Positions 1-13,915 of a stretch of 64,000 bases of DNA are shown in pieces (the first letter of the stretch is position 1; every line of letters begins with the position of its first letter). The notes under the pieces are model-generated. The model worked only from the letters and a program-made list of their open reading frames with translations. It did not search any database and was not told the DNA's origin. The translations under genes and the position numbers were made by a program. The DNA comes from Trochalopteron elliotii (lineage: Eukaryota > Chordata > Aves > Passeriformes > Leiothrichidae): the NCBI GenBank assembly GCA_024734555.1, contig JANPWX010000653.1, forward strand, positions 1,922,226 to 1,986,225, given 5' to 3'.

Positions 1-1517
<1,517 letters not shown>

Positions 1518-1674
1518 CTGTAATTTCCCAGTTTAACCCAAATAATATCCTGGAAATGGAGCTTCTTGCCCGCCCTGCAGTCATTGCAGTACCAGCTCCC
1601 ATCTGGCATTTCAATGTTTAAGCAGTCAGGGTGAAAGGCTGCTGGGCAGGACTCACAGCACAGCAAACTTCCAC
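1518..1674 (-). CDS. NSD2: NSD2 coding exon 13 (PHD3 and start of PWWP2, residues 844-896)
   Basis: The exon encodes [32 protein letters not shown] and RAGKKLHF, then [11 protein letters not shown]. The first part completes the PHD finger begun in exon 12, with ligands in LLCCESC, FHPDC and WYCNDC. The second part is the first strand of PWWP2. It is almost identical to human over its full length, consistent with strong selection on this module. The acceptor is GTCTGCAG|GTGGA and the donor TTACAG|GTCTGA (intron from 1517). It enters in phase 1 and leaves in phase 2, splitting an Arg codon (AG|A). Confidence 0.98.
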
Positions 1675-2747
1675 CTGCAGACACAGAAAGAGGAAAAAAG
1701 GTTGGAAAACATCAAGATCAAAGCATACGTATTGAATTCCAGACTGGTCAGAAATGATACACATGTGGTAAGTTCAATTAGAAAAGAAATGGTTAAAACA
1801 TGCTGACCCTCAGCAGCAAATACACACATCACTTAGTTGGGTACAGCAGCCAAAAGGTCCTGACTAATCTGAATGCCTGGCAGACTTGAGTTAGTAACAC
1901 ATGCAAAATAACAAGCAAGCTGGTGATAAAAAATGCCAGAATAATGCACAAATTATAATTACTTTGCTGTACTTTAATGACTACAATATGTTTAACGTAG
2001 TTTTAATATATATTAATATTTCTATGTAAGAAGAATTGCAACCACAACAGATTTCTCCATGATTTTGGGATTTTTCCCTCCCTTGGGGGGCTGAAGAAAC
2101 AAGGTTGTTAGTTTGTTCCACAAATTATCAAGTGGAAAGTTGGCTGCAGCTTAAAAGCTGCTATGCTGCATGTTAATTTGTTAACAAATCAGGTAAAGTT
2201 TCACTGCTACAAGTTTAATCAGCGCTATGCATTTTGTGGTTCTCAATAAGGAACAGATTTATTGTACAAGATAAAACAAAACACCCTTAATTAGTGGCAA
2301 ACGCAGCAACAACTAATACTGATTCCATTTTGCAGTCTGCTGCTAAACTAAAAGCAGCTCTTAAAATATTTATGGTGTAATATTACATATTAGCAATAAA
2401 GAAACACAAAAAGCTTTGGTACATTGAACACAGGGGAAAGAACAGAAAAATACTCAGGTGTCTCTTGTAAAGAATGAAATCGGGCTTCTGGTTGTTGGAT
2501 AAAGCCCAAGTAAAAAAATTCTTTTGTAAATTATTTCTGAAAAAAAAAGGATATTTAAAACCCTGAAGCAGCATAAGCCAACTTACAGCAAATTATTGGA
2601 TATTATAGCAAAACTTAACAAAGCCTAACTTAATATGCCACATTGCTACCGAATTGCTATGAACAGACTAGAAAAACAATGCTTAAGCTGAAGAATAAAA
2701 GGTTTTGACGCCGCATTTCTGAAGGAGCCCCCTTGGCAGCCGTTTAC
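1675..2747 (-). other. NSD2: NSD2 intron within PHD3 (1.1 kb)
   Basis: Ordinary AT-rich intron; no RNA gene or repeat recognised. Confidence 0.7.
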
Positions 2748-2927
2748 CTTTGGAGCAGACAAAGCACCAGCTGACATTGACATGGGCGTGGTGGCTTTTC
2801 CCCTTCATGGCAGTGAAGTGGTTGGTGCAGACGATGCTGTTGGAGGCGATGACGGCGCAGCCCGCGGCGATGCAAACGTCCCCGGCGTGGTACGCAACGG
2901 GGCAGCGCACGCAGCGCATCATCTTCC
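2748..2927 (-). CDS. NSD2: NSD2 coding exon 12 (zinc finger 3 and start of PHD3, residues 784-844)
   Basis: The exon encodes [33 protein letters not shown] and [15 protein letters not shown], then [12 protein letters not shown]. It carries the atypical third zinc finger and the first two ligands of the last PHD finger of this cluster (WCFVC). It is strikingly GC- and CpG-rich compared with every other coding exon here, while the protein is conserved. The acceptor is CTTGCAG|GGAAG and the donor CCAAAG|GTAAAC (intron from 2747). It enters in phase 1 and leaves in phase 1. Long antisense open frames over this exon are composition effects. Confidence 0.97.
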
Positions 2928-3394
2928 CTGCAAGGCACAACACCCACGGCTCACTCTGGGCCAACACTGACTTGAGGCACAGCACAGCACTGTTGAGTCA
3001 CTTTGGGACAAAACTGACTTCTTATTTTGGCAAAAAAGATGGTAGTGCTGAGACATTCTATATACACGCAAACCCCCAGCCATTATGTTTTCAATGCTTG
3101 CGTATTTGCAACAATACTGAATTAATAAAGGTTTTTAGAGAACCCTACAGCCAATTTAAAGCACTTTAAGACTTTAATTATGCACACCAGGGTAGACCAG
3201 CTCTTCCTGAGTCATGTAATTTTGTCTGCAAATGTTGCCCAAAGCTAAGAACCTGCACAGAATCAAAATGTCTCCATGTTCATCGAGCCTTGCTGCACTG
3301 TTTGTACATTCTCAGGTCCTGCCCTCACTACTTTGCCTCTTTCCTTCATCATCTGCATATTCTAGATTTCATTCTCTCTTGAGAAGAAAACATG

Positions 3395-3410
3395 GTTAAC
3401 CATGGTTAAC
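3395..3410. repeat. 16-bp perfect palindrome
   Basis: GTTAACCATGGTTAAC is its own reverse complement. It sits within a tandem pair of the 10-mer CATGGTTAAC at 3391-3410, inside the intron after PHD2. Confidence 0.9.
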
Positions 3411-3624
3411 TGACAGATACTTAAAAAAGGGCACAAACAATGTAAATACTAAAGCTGACTAAAACTTACTCTATTACTACTTTTTAAAAAATTCTGAATC
3501 AATTGATAGTCCATTCATGCCTAACAAAACTGCAGCTAGCAGCTCTCAAATGGACACATTCCTTACCTTAACATACTATAAATAAAATGAATTCATCAGT
3601 CATAAAAACGTAAAATGAAACTAC

Positions 3625-3825
3625 CTTTTGAAATTCGTGGATGTGAGGGGTTACTAACATGACAACTGAGGCAGCTGTGGAGAGGACATCGAAACCCCCT
3701 GTTCTCAAACACAGTGAGATGAAATTTTTTCACACAAGCTTCGTGGTAGAATTTTCCACAGTGAGACACAACACAGCGTTTCACATCTGCCTTTCTCTCC
3801 TTACACACGAAACAGGTGTGCACAC
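3625..3825 (-). CDS. NSD2: NSD2 coding exon 11 (PHD2, residues 717-784)
   Basis: The exon encodes the second zinc finger: [34 protein letters not shown], then [17 protein letters not shown]. Visible ligands are C721, C724, C734, C739, H744, C747, C763 and H766. The [16 protein letters not shown] tail supplies cysteines for the next finger. The PHD region of NSD2 is thought to help recruit the enzyme to chromatin. The acceptor is CCACTAG|GTGTG and the donor TCAAAAG|GTAGTT (intron from 3624). It enters in phase 1 and leaves in phase 1. Confidence 0.97.
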
Positions 3826-4837
3826 CTAGTGGCAAAATAATAAACAGAATGTAATATCCAAACACATGAATTTAAAACACTTCTCTCATGCCTTCATGTT
3901 ATGCATGAAGGAGTTGCTTTTGTGGTGTGGAGGAGGTTTTTCTTCAACAAATCAAATTGCATTACTTGATGCAGCAATCTATTTACTTTAGCTCTTTAGT
4001 ATTAAATACTGGTCTGCTCGGACACAAATAAAATGAAGCTACAAAGCAAACCCATTTGCAGTTAAGGTGTACACAACACCACCCAAAGCCTCACCGATCT
4101 GATTTTATGTTCTTATTTATAAGCCTCAGTATGCCAGGACAAGTATGAATTTTTAGTTTTCAAATTTTTTTAAACAAATGGAATAGGATGATGGGTTGTG
4201 GTCCTCTGAAATTTGAAGCAGAACCACAAACCAAAGACAAGCATCCTCTAATTTTTTTCTGAACTAATCAGAACAGCTTTATTTTGAAGCAGCAGCTCCA
4301 ACAAGGTTTATTGCATCTACTGAAATGAGCTTACGAGCAAGAACAAAATCTTATGTAAAGTTCTGAGATTAAGAACTTCCAAGCAGTTATTACAAGATTA
4401 AAAGCAAATGAAATTAATAGCAATAATGTAGTCTTTTAACAGGAAAAGCAAAAGACTCATACAGACACACAAAGGACTGAAAAAGAACTCTGAATATTTC
4501 ACTCGCCGCTTTTTTCTAGGTTTTCTTAAGTCTTTGTGACAGACTTTAAACCTCATTGGTAATTGTACTCAGAAAACAAATAATCTGCAGTTATTAAGGC
4601 AATGAAATTCTGATTAAATTAGTCACATTTCAAGAGAGTTCTCACTGAAAACGGGAACTTTGTAAAACATGGCACACTTAGTGGTACTCTATGAACTCCC
4701 ACCCTGTCAAGTCCCTAAGGATAAATAAGGGTTCAGTGAGGATACATACTCTGTCCAGGAGGATGTCCTAGAACAATATATGGGAAAACTGTAACCTTTT
4801 TTTTTTTTTTTTTATTAATAGAAAGGGACAAACTTGC

Positions 4838-4961
4838 CTGATGTACATTCACTACAAATGAATTTTCCTGCTGGTCTTCCAGAGAGCCCAAGGCAGCTTA
4901 CATGAAAAGCTCGATAGCAAAGTCCTTCACACAGTAGAAGATCACCTGTTTTTTCACACAG
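4838..4961 (-). CDS. NSD2: NSD2 coding exon 10 (rest of PHD1, residues 676-717)
   Basis: The exon encodes [26 protein letters not shown] and [15 protein letters not shown]. With Cys674 from the previous exon, the zinc ligands are C677, C686, C690, H695, C698, C711 and C714, a full Cys4-His-Cys3 PHD finger. Relative to human, the segment between the fourth ligand and His differs (CYRAF against CCGAF), but all ligands are intact. The acceptor is GTAAAAG|CTGTG. The donor is unusual: CAG|GCAAGT, a GC rather than GT splice site, with the intron from 4837. It must be used, because TCA-G joins in phase with GTGTGCAC of the next exon to give the conserved S-G-V/I-H. It enters in phase 0 and leaves in phase 1. 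Confidence 0.96.
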
Positions 4962-6003
4962 CTTTTACAACACAAAGGCATTGAATGTTAAAGAAAAGTT
5001 CATATGTGGAAAAAAACTGTTTTCTTTATTCCTTTTCATATATACTCCTCCTCAAAATATCTTTTCCCATTGTTGAAATCAAATTTAACAAGTGAAAGAT
5101 AATTTTACAAGCATCATCACATGCCCTGGCTTCAAGCTGAAACAGGTAACAGAATCATTAAACCACTAGAAATATCCCATGATATCAGACCATGGTTCAG
5201 GAGTAAATACAACCTGACAGAAAAAAAGGAATAGAAAAAAAAAGCTGTAAGAAATATTCCCTGAGCACACTCACGCATCTGAGAAGGGTTAAAAAGCATC
5301 CTTCCTTTCCTTTTCCTTGGCAAAAGGAAATCAGTCCAGCTGGCACAATGATACTTTTATATCTGAGTGGTTAGCAGTGACACATGCATAACTAAAAATG
5401 AACTGAACAACAGTGCTGCCACAATTTAAGGATTACCCAACATTTATAGACAGATACCACCTCATTCCCACTACGTACAAAACATGGAAACGCATCTGCT
5501 TGCCCAGTCTCACAGAAACAAGTTTGATTTGTCCACTTGGATTGTGTTACCATTTCACAGCCTAAGAGCCCTTCTAGAACAGTCTGAGGAAAGGCTTTTC
5601 CTTTCAGCACACCACGGCAGGGCGGTGCTGCCACCTCTGCTGCACGCAGAGCACAAACCCCACTGGGCTGGGCTTCCTCCTCTGTGCTAACACAGAAACC
5701 AGCAGCTCCTCTGCATCACCTGACCAGTCACCTGGCAACACTTATGTGCTTCTTCTCAGCTACAAATTATGCTTATCTTACAGACCTCGAAACTCAAGCA
5801 GAAAGGCTAAGTCACTTACTGGAGGTCAAGAAAAAAATAATTAGGTATTAAGAATTCCATTTACTGCCATGGCAACCTCATCACTAACAGACATCTCAGA
5901 CACACATGATAAACCTGTTCCTGGCCTAATATTGTTGTTTTCATATTTAAAAAGACCTTTCCTGGGAAAGCTCAGAAAACACAGCCCAGCTAACATCTCT
6001 CAC
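4962..6003 (-). other. NSD2: NSD2 intron within PHD1 (1.0 kb)
   Basis: Ordinary AT-rich intron; nothing further recognised. Confidence 0.7.
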
Positions 6004-6135
6004 CTGACACACATATTCTTTTTTTGTTCCTGCTCCTCGCTCAGATTTTTTGGATGATATAGACACTTCAGTCTGAGTCTCATCAGCACTTTCATAGGGG
6101 GACTCTGAGCGCTCATCTCCTTGGCCATCAGAGAT
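6004..6135 (-). CDS. NSD2: NSD2 coding exon 9 (acidic linker into PHD1, residues 632-675)
   Basis: The exon encodes [18 protein letters not shown], then [16 protein letters not shown] and [10 protein letters not shown]. The acidic, Ser-rich stretch is nearly identical to human and probably phosphorylated. The last residues, EYVCQ, open the first PHD finger, with Cys674 as its first zinc ligand. The acceptor is ATCTTCAG|ATCTCT and the donor TGTCAG|GTGAGA (intron from 6003), a strong donor; both ends are phase 0. This is the first exon of the compact block (six exons in about 5 kb) that encodes the zinc fingers and PWWP2. Confidence 0.97.
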
Positions 6136-8383
6136 CTGAAGATTAAACACAGGTGTTAGAGAGAGCAGGCACAGATGGTCAGTTTTGCACAGCATCAGAA
6201 CTGATGGAAGCAAACACACTGCAATTCAGATTTAGGCACGCTCTTCTGATTTGGTTTCCCCCACCTTCAAAAAAGCACCTTGATTAAAAGCAGAATACCC
6301 ATTTGTGGAGGTCTCATCAAAAGGATTATACAATAATCCCCCTCACCAGCAACTTAACAGCAGCCAAAACAGAACACCAAGATGTTGTAATATGGCATTT
6401 TATTTATACTCAGTTCTGTAATACAGTTAGCAAGAAGTGTCTAGCCATAACACAGGGGTATCTTCAAATCCCTTGATTAATGTCTGAGCATGTGATTTCA
6501 GAGCAACAGTTAATTTTTAAAAAGAAACTTGGTAAACTCCAAGCTGCATATAAAAGTCTCTGACCCAAATATTCTCCAAGAAAGTGTGAACAGCATATAG
6601 AAGAGAAGAAGAAAAGAACAAGCAGCTCTCAATATGTTTAAGGAACATTACAGTCAACAATAAACTCGAAATACTATAGAAGATAGCCCTGTTATGGAAG
6701 AATCTTATATAACAGATGTAGATGTAATAAATATGGTGTGTTTTTAAAAATAGTTGCAATTCACTTTTTAAAAACTCACCTTAAGTAACATATTTAAAAG
6801 AAAATACAGGGTAGTTTTCAGTTCAACAGAACAGAATAGGTTAATGGCCAACCAAGTCATTTGCCTCATCTCACATCACACCAGAAGATGCAGAATTTCA
6901 TGGTGTTGCCCCCAGATAATTCTCAGTGAGTTGTGTCTCACTAAGTACATTCTCCAGGAGAAGATCACAATTTGGAATTGCAAAAGGAAGCCTTAATTTC
7001 TCTTTGAGCTCATTCTAATGGTTATTCACACATACCATCAAAAGTACTGCCTGCTGTCCCTTCTGGGTTGTCTAACTACAACTCACTCAAGTTGATGATG
7101 CCTTCTCCAGGCATTTCAGCTATATTAGAAGTCCCTTGGAAGCAGACATTTTCCTCCTGTGGAAGCATGCTGCAATTAAGCCCATTTCAATCCTTTTTGT
7201 TCCGCCCTCTAATTTTCTCCCTAGGGGACTTTTTCCAGCATCTAGAGCATTTTAGTGGGGTTTCTCTAAACCTTTTCTGTGCTTTAAAAAGGTTGTTTAA
7301 AAATCAAGCATGAGAACTGGAGGCAATAACCCATTACAAGTCTTGTAAACACTGTATCCAAAGCAAGCCAACATGATACCACTCCTCTCCACTTCTGTTC
7401 TGCTGTGCAAGAATCTCCCCAAGTCTCTTCAATACAACACTGAAAGTCATTCTAAATTGCTGTGCTATTTAAGGGATCATTTTGACCAATAGCCATTTGT
7501 CAGGACACAGACACACCGCTTTATATGAAGAATTTACTCTCTGTTTTCAGACACAGGATCTCATATTTATCTACAGTAAACCACATTTTTCTAAAAATGG
7601 CCCAGCTACGTGCTGGAGACAGCTACATGCAACCTCCCTATCAACCAATCCACGTAATGTTCAAATTTATTAGAGACTATTTATTTTGAAATCAGAAAGA
7701 AAAATACAAGACCAAACCTAGGCCTAGATTTAGTCTTTATAAAATCCCTTTAGAAATACTGGTTTTGAGTGATTAATTCTCACTGCTGCAGCCAGCTAAC
7801 TTGCATTCCTCCATTTAACATTTGCCTTCCTTGATCACGTCTAAAAATATTTTATAAATTGGATCAGACTGACAGTTGTCTGTTGGGTTTTTCCCCCCCA
7901 CATGACTTGCAAGGGTATAAATTAATTTCCTCTGTTCAAATTCACACCTCCACTTCACCTATGAAAATTTCTACAACTGGAGTGATTTGGAGATTCTGCC
8001 TGACCATTTCATAAGTGGTTAAAAGAAACTGCAGGTAAAATCATTGCTTTGTTCAGGCACCAGGAAATCTCTGCCCCCTGGAAGGAGCTGTGAAATAGTG
8101 AACTAGAAAGCTCTTGCTAGGAAGGGGCAGATAAGGGAAGGCAGCATGGGAACACAGCAAAACCACAAACCCAGTTTCCCTTATGGTTTAAGTAAACTCA
8201 CACACATGCTCATTTCTGTTTAAACTATTCCCACAGAAACATTAGTTAGTGTAAGCAGCGCACTGCTCTAACATTTTTAGTACCTCATTATGTTCTTGTT
8301 TGAGCTAGTCAGAATTAGTCATGGTTAGAAAAGAAAAAAGGAAAAATAAGCTGGAAGGTCTTAGATCTGCATTTCTTTTCCAC

Positions 8384-8424
8384 TTAAAAACAAAACAGAA
8401 CAAAACAAAGCAAAGCAAAACAAG
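8384..8424. repeat. A-rich (AAAAC)-type simple repeat
   Basis: About 40 bases of irregular AAAAC, AAAAG and AAAGC units lie on the plus strand. Confidence 0.75.
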
Positions 8425-11400
8425 CAGTCTTGCTGTAACCTGACACAAGGCTTCATATCTTTTCCCCACACCAGAAAACACCTAAACCCAGAGAAAACCC
8501 ATTTGTGCAGCACCCCTCGAGTTAACAGTCTTCCCAGTAGCAAAAGCAATAGAACCTTGCCCCTGAGGAAGGTCCCCCAGCTCACTGCTTTTGAACACAG
8601 AGCAGAGAAACAGAACATGACCAGTGATAAATATATTCAGTTAAGAGAATGAGTCAAAGCAATCTTTTCCAAGATTTTCCTTGGTTTATACACTCTGTGC
8701 AAATGAAGGATGCAGACCTCTATATGGAAAGGCAACCCTATTGGCAGGAGGCAGTTTTTCAGAATCCCCCTAGATATGGGTGACAAAATCCCAGCCATTT
8801 GTGAACCTCAGGCTGACAACAATTTTCCTACAGAACAGAGATTTTACCGCCTCAGAATTAATGCACCAGCCCTTTATTTTAATTAAATGGTTACTGAGCC
8901 AAAAAAAGGAGCAGTGCTGGCAAGAATCAAACGCAGCATCACAAATGCAACCACAAAAGCCAAATTCTATCAGTCCATTTCAAGAGAAAACTTGGCAATT
9001 TACATCCACCTATAGATTACTGCCAGGTTTCAAGCACAAATACCAACACACAGAGCATGAACAAAATACCCTCAGTTCATCAACTGAATGGCTACCAGGC
9101 TGAGAGTATCGTTCAAAATGTCTCCTTTACAGCTGTCAGGAGTCTCACACACTTTACAAATCAAATGCTCTATTAAGCACCAGTTTTGTATTACACAGAC
9201 AAGACTGGATACCTGCTCATGGCTGTCTCAGCTCCTAAGAGTCACTACACTCACAAGCAGCTCAGTGATACAACTCCTGTGGCCTGGTGCAGGTTGCAGA
9301 ATGCATCTCTTCATCCCTACCACCATGACCAAAGGTATAACCACCCTCTCTAACAGCCATAACCCATGCACAGCTCACACACACTTCATCACCAGATTTC
9401 ATCAGGGCCCTAATAAAGGGGAAAGCTAGCAGATTTCCTGTTGTAAGAAAGGGATGCACTTCTTCAGAATAATTTAACTGGACCCTTATTTGTATCTTGC
9501 AGAAGATGAAACACTCTCAGACATCTTTGAATAAAGCTTCCTCTATGAAGAGAACTGGAATTCAACACCTCAGCTCTTGAAGCTAACCCAGAATAGCCAA
9601 TGGAAGTATCAGCGAAGAGAAAGAGCATCTGTTCCTTGAGGCCTGTGGAGAAGAGGCTGAGACAGCCCTTCATCCAATCTTTCTCAGAGACAACTTAAAA
9701 CCTAAGAGAGGTATAGCATGAGGAAGTTGGGAAAACTGTATTTGTAACCCCAGCAAGCTGTAGCAGCTCTAACAGGTTCTGATTCATCTGGGGGACACTG
9801 AGTTTTGCAATTAAAATACGTGGAGATTGAAACAGTCACTAAATAAAGATGATTTACAGGAAGATTGCTAAAATCAGTTCATGCTGACGTGACACAGCTA
9901 CCTCTGCAATGAAACATAACACTTCTGTGGAAGTTTTTAACAGTTCACATACCAGAGCCCAAAACACAGCCTTCAATACAAATCTGGACAGGTTTTGGGG
10001 GGTTTGTTACTTTACTTCTTAAGTTACAAATATAAATCTTTCCCTGGTAATCATATCAGAGCTTGTCTTGTCCTTATTTTTGTAATATAATACTCCCAGC
10101 AAAGAAAATTAAGTCTTCTGAAATTCAGGCCGAGGTTCAAAGTAATCAACATTTAGACTAGTGGCAAAACGTGTTAATTGGCAATTTGTAGCTATTTTAT
10201 TCTGCTTTACATTTGGAATAATTTATTTCTCATAAAGGCAAATGACTGTTTTAAGGAGTGTCAATTTAGGGGAAAAAAAGCCAGGGCTCTTCACTTCAGA
10301 TTTTTAGCAAGTGCCAAGTTTCTGCACTGGAACTGTACCTGAACTCTATCATCATCTCCACTTTTCTTTAGCAATTACTGCTGCTGTGACATGGAAGACA
10401 CCTTTCCTCTGAAGGGTGGATCATTGCAATGCACCATCAGCCTGCACACACTGCACATCAGTCAGGCTTTCCTTCCCACTTCCTTCAGTTACTGAACGTC
10501 AACATTATTTTGTGAGGACTCGCCTGCAGAGCCTTTCACACTTCACTGCCTGAACACTGAGCAAGGCTGGTATTGCAGAAACCAAATGCAGCTCTTTCTA
10601 CTGCAAACTGTGCACCTGCATACACGAGTGAGAAAAAGGGAGAAAAACAGCCTAAAAACCAATTTATGCTCCTCACGTGGGGCAGGCCAGAACTTACTTC
10701 AGGGGTTAGTGAGGTTCTGAATACAATTACCACTCACAGAAATGACCAATTTCCCATCAGGCTCCCAAGGCAATCCTTCCTTTCCCACGTGTCTCAGTCA
10801 TTATTCACTACTTACACATATAAGACTCAAAAGGGAACATGTAGGGACACATTACTGAATTTTTCCAAGTTCCCCATAGCTTTATTATTGAAAAAAATAC
10901 TTCACTACTGAGTCAAACTGGGGCAAAATTTTGGCATCTCTGTTAATTCTTTGTGTTTGGTATTGTATTTTTACCCCTGAAAGACAGAAATTGTAGCAAT
11001 GGGTCATTAAACAATTGGGTTTACTCATCTCAGTACTTTGAGCATATATTTTATACTACTAATATATTTTTGGAACAGCTACTCAGGCCCACAATGGTAC
11101 AGGGGTCAGCATATAAAGACTTCAAATCCCCCAAAGTATTTTTAATTTTCTTTTGAACTATAAGCTAAAATTCCCTGTTCACAATAACCAAAAGAAGTGC
11201 TTAAGGGATTCTTTCAGACAAACATCAACCTATTTTTAGAAAGACTATGTAACAATGCTTATAAAAGCCATCTTCAAGATGAATTCATAAACGAATGAAC
11301 ATGTTTTGCATACTGCAATATTTGATGTACAAAGCCAGATTACATCAGCAAGCATTGCTGAACACTGGGTAAATGTTTAACTGCTAAATGTAAGGACGAG

Positions 11401-13704
11401 ATTTACTTTTTTTCCTGCTTCCTGGACTACTTTTACCTGTTATGTGCAAAAGGGACCTACATGTGCATACGGATGCAAGGACTGTTGGAGGAATAATGGA
11501 GTTTCCTTGGCATGATTATATTGAGTAATTAAGTGTTTGGTTTTCAGAGGTTGCTGAGCAGGCTTAGAGGAGGAAATGTGTGCAACTCTACACAATAGTT
11601 ACAATAAGAAAACACACTAGAGCATTCAAAGGAATGAAACTGAGTCAGCTATGTGCATTTTCTGAGTTTATATGTTTATAATCTTAATTTTGTCTTTTGT
11701 CTGATGCACTCTAAAATGATTAAAGTGGGGCGGGCAGGAAGTCAATTTGACAGAAGACTGTACACAGATTTTGTGTACAAAATCACTTCTCAATGTTTTT
11801 TTCCTGCAAGACTTCCTCCAGCTGCAACACGAGTCCTGCAGCTGCAACACTGAGTCTGAGTTAACTGCACAGCTCATTACGCCACCAATTAAAGGTGAAA
11901 GAATAAGCACTAACACAGGGAAACATTTCTCACAGCACATCTAAATACTGAATCCAGATCTACAATTTTAAAAGCATTTTTTCCAACCAGGTACCTGATT
12001 CCAGTCTCAGCCACAGACCTCAGCAGAAATGCAAGGCAATTCTTCATTCCCTCTGGCTTCTGACAAAAAAAGAGTTAAATGCAAGCTGGTATGTACACTC
12101 AGCTTGCATATTTCTAGAACCACGTGGGTGAACTTTGCAAATGGCATTGTTCCTTCCACATCTGGGTGGCTGAAATGTCACTTATTAAAAAAAAAAAAAA
12201 AAAAGGTAGTGACATACTCTCAGTTGGCATCCAATCATACTGATACATTATATAAGCTGTGAATCTGTGAAAGGATAGACTGGAATTTAAAAATCCAAAT
12301 CGTGCTCTGGTTCAAAGAAGCAGATGAAGTCCAATACTGACGTAGACATTTGCTCCACCCACTTGAAGAAAAAAAACTTTTTCTCCACTTAAAATTGTCT
12401 CCTTCCTTTCAGACAGCACCAAAATCAGAGTAAATACCAGAGCCAGCAAAATCACTGCTCTGTAATTTCAGGGGAAAAAAAGGTTCAGAAATTCTAGGTC
12501 TGAAAATAAAATGTCTGTACTCATGGAATCTGGAGCCTGGGAATTTAAGAAGTTATGACAGTAAAAAAATGCAAAAGTTCTGCTTGATCAGCTGGTGACC
12601 TGGCTATTAAATGTGCCTTTTGTTTTAGATTTAGGATTGAGTCTTCATTTTAAACAGCTGATCTAAGAAAGCAACCTTGCTGGCTCAGTGTTAGCCTAGA
12701 AGGTGGAGAGGGCGTCATGGTGTGTCTTTTTTTCTTCCCTTGAAGTACTTCCTGGTTAAAGACTGTCCTAAAGGACCAGCATCAGTATTTGTTAAGGCAA
12801 AAACTTCTGTCTCATGGAGCAGAATCAAGTCCCAAACACTATTCACTGTGTGCTAGCAATTGCAGACTAAGCACCATCAACACCTCTGTGCTCATCAGCT
12901 TCCTTGGGACTTTCTCCTAGATCCAATTCAGACAAGGTTTTTCTGCCATGTTTGAAGGCTCAAAACAAATTTGGAAATTTAGACAGAAGAAGTTGTTAAC
13001 ATTTGAGCACCAATGGTGCCCACACTAGGACAGGCTCCAACAGTTGCTACTCCACTCACATGCCTCTTTAGACTTTTCCAGCTACCAAAGTGCAATTTTT
13101 GTTCAAAAAATTTCTTCTTCAGAAAACTCACTTTATCAATTCATTGTCTAATAAAAGCACTTCTTGTATTACTCACATACAGGCTTGTGTAACAGCCTTC
13201 TTAAGACTTAAGAATACAAGCTTTGGTCTTAGTCATTCAAGACACGACATTCTTCTGTCATGTTCTGTTTAAGCAGTAACAAAAACAACTAAAGGGCAAA
13301 TTTTTCAAGAGCCAAAGAAGGCAACCCCTCCCACTTCCTTTTGGTTTACTTGAGCATCACTTCTTTATAATGCAGGCTGTAGGACATCAAAAGGAAATAT
13401 GCCCCACTATGTACACTTATCTTAAAGCTAGGGGTATATAACATGAAAATAAAGCATGACAGGAAATTATCTTCTCCTGATTGTTTGGCAGGCAAGTCTC
13501 CATTGCAGGAGCAGCAGGATTCATAAAGAAAGGGCCCACAAAGAGCAACCTGCACCTTTTAACAGGGATGTCTTAAACAACATCCTCTCTCAGGTCACCT
13601 GCCATTATATATATATGATGATCATACGATATGAACGTATCATATACAAAAGATACACAGCATCTTGTCACAGGCAATAAAAGAGTCTTCATGAGTTCTG
13701 AATG

Positions 13705-13915
13705 CTGTTGCCCACTAAGTTTCACTTTCCTTAACACTCAGGACACAGCTACAATCTCAGACTTCCTGACAAGACTTTAGAGTCGGTGATTTCCACACCA
13801 CAGTCACCCAGGAGGAAGTGGGCTGGGCAGGCCAAGAGCTCTCTCTATAAAGCTGGGAGCATGCATGTTCTGATAAATAAACTCTTCTGTCTTTCCACCA
13901 GATAAAACCCAACTG
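13705..13915 (+). mobile_element. Possible solo LTR relic (weak)
   Basis: The block has an LTR-like order of signals on the plus strand: a start in TGTTG, a TATA-like box (ctataaag, about 13846), then AATAAA at about 13877 followed by a CT-rich segment. It is short for an LTR, its right end is unclear and no flanking duplication was found, so this is only a suggestion. Confidence 0.3.

Noticed and set aside
2750..3169. 139-codon open frame on the plus strand
   Set aside because: It is antisense to the CpG-rich NSD2 exon 12; the exon's base composition removes stops on the other strand.
7180..7670. Ancient CR1 or other LINE relic
   Set aside because: Some phrases are reminiscent of a very decayed antisense element, but the similarity is too weak by eye to annotate.
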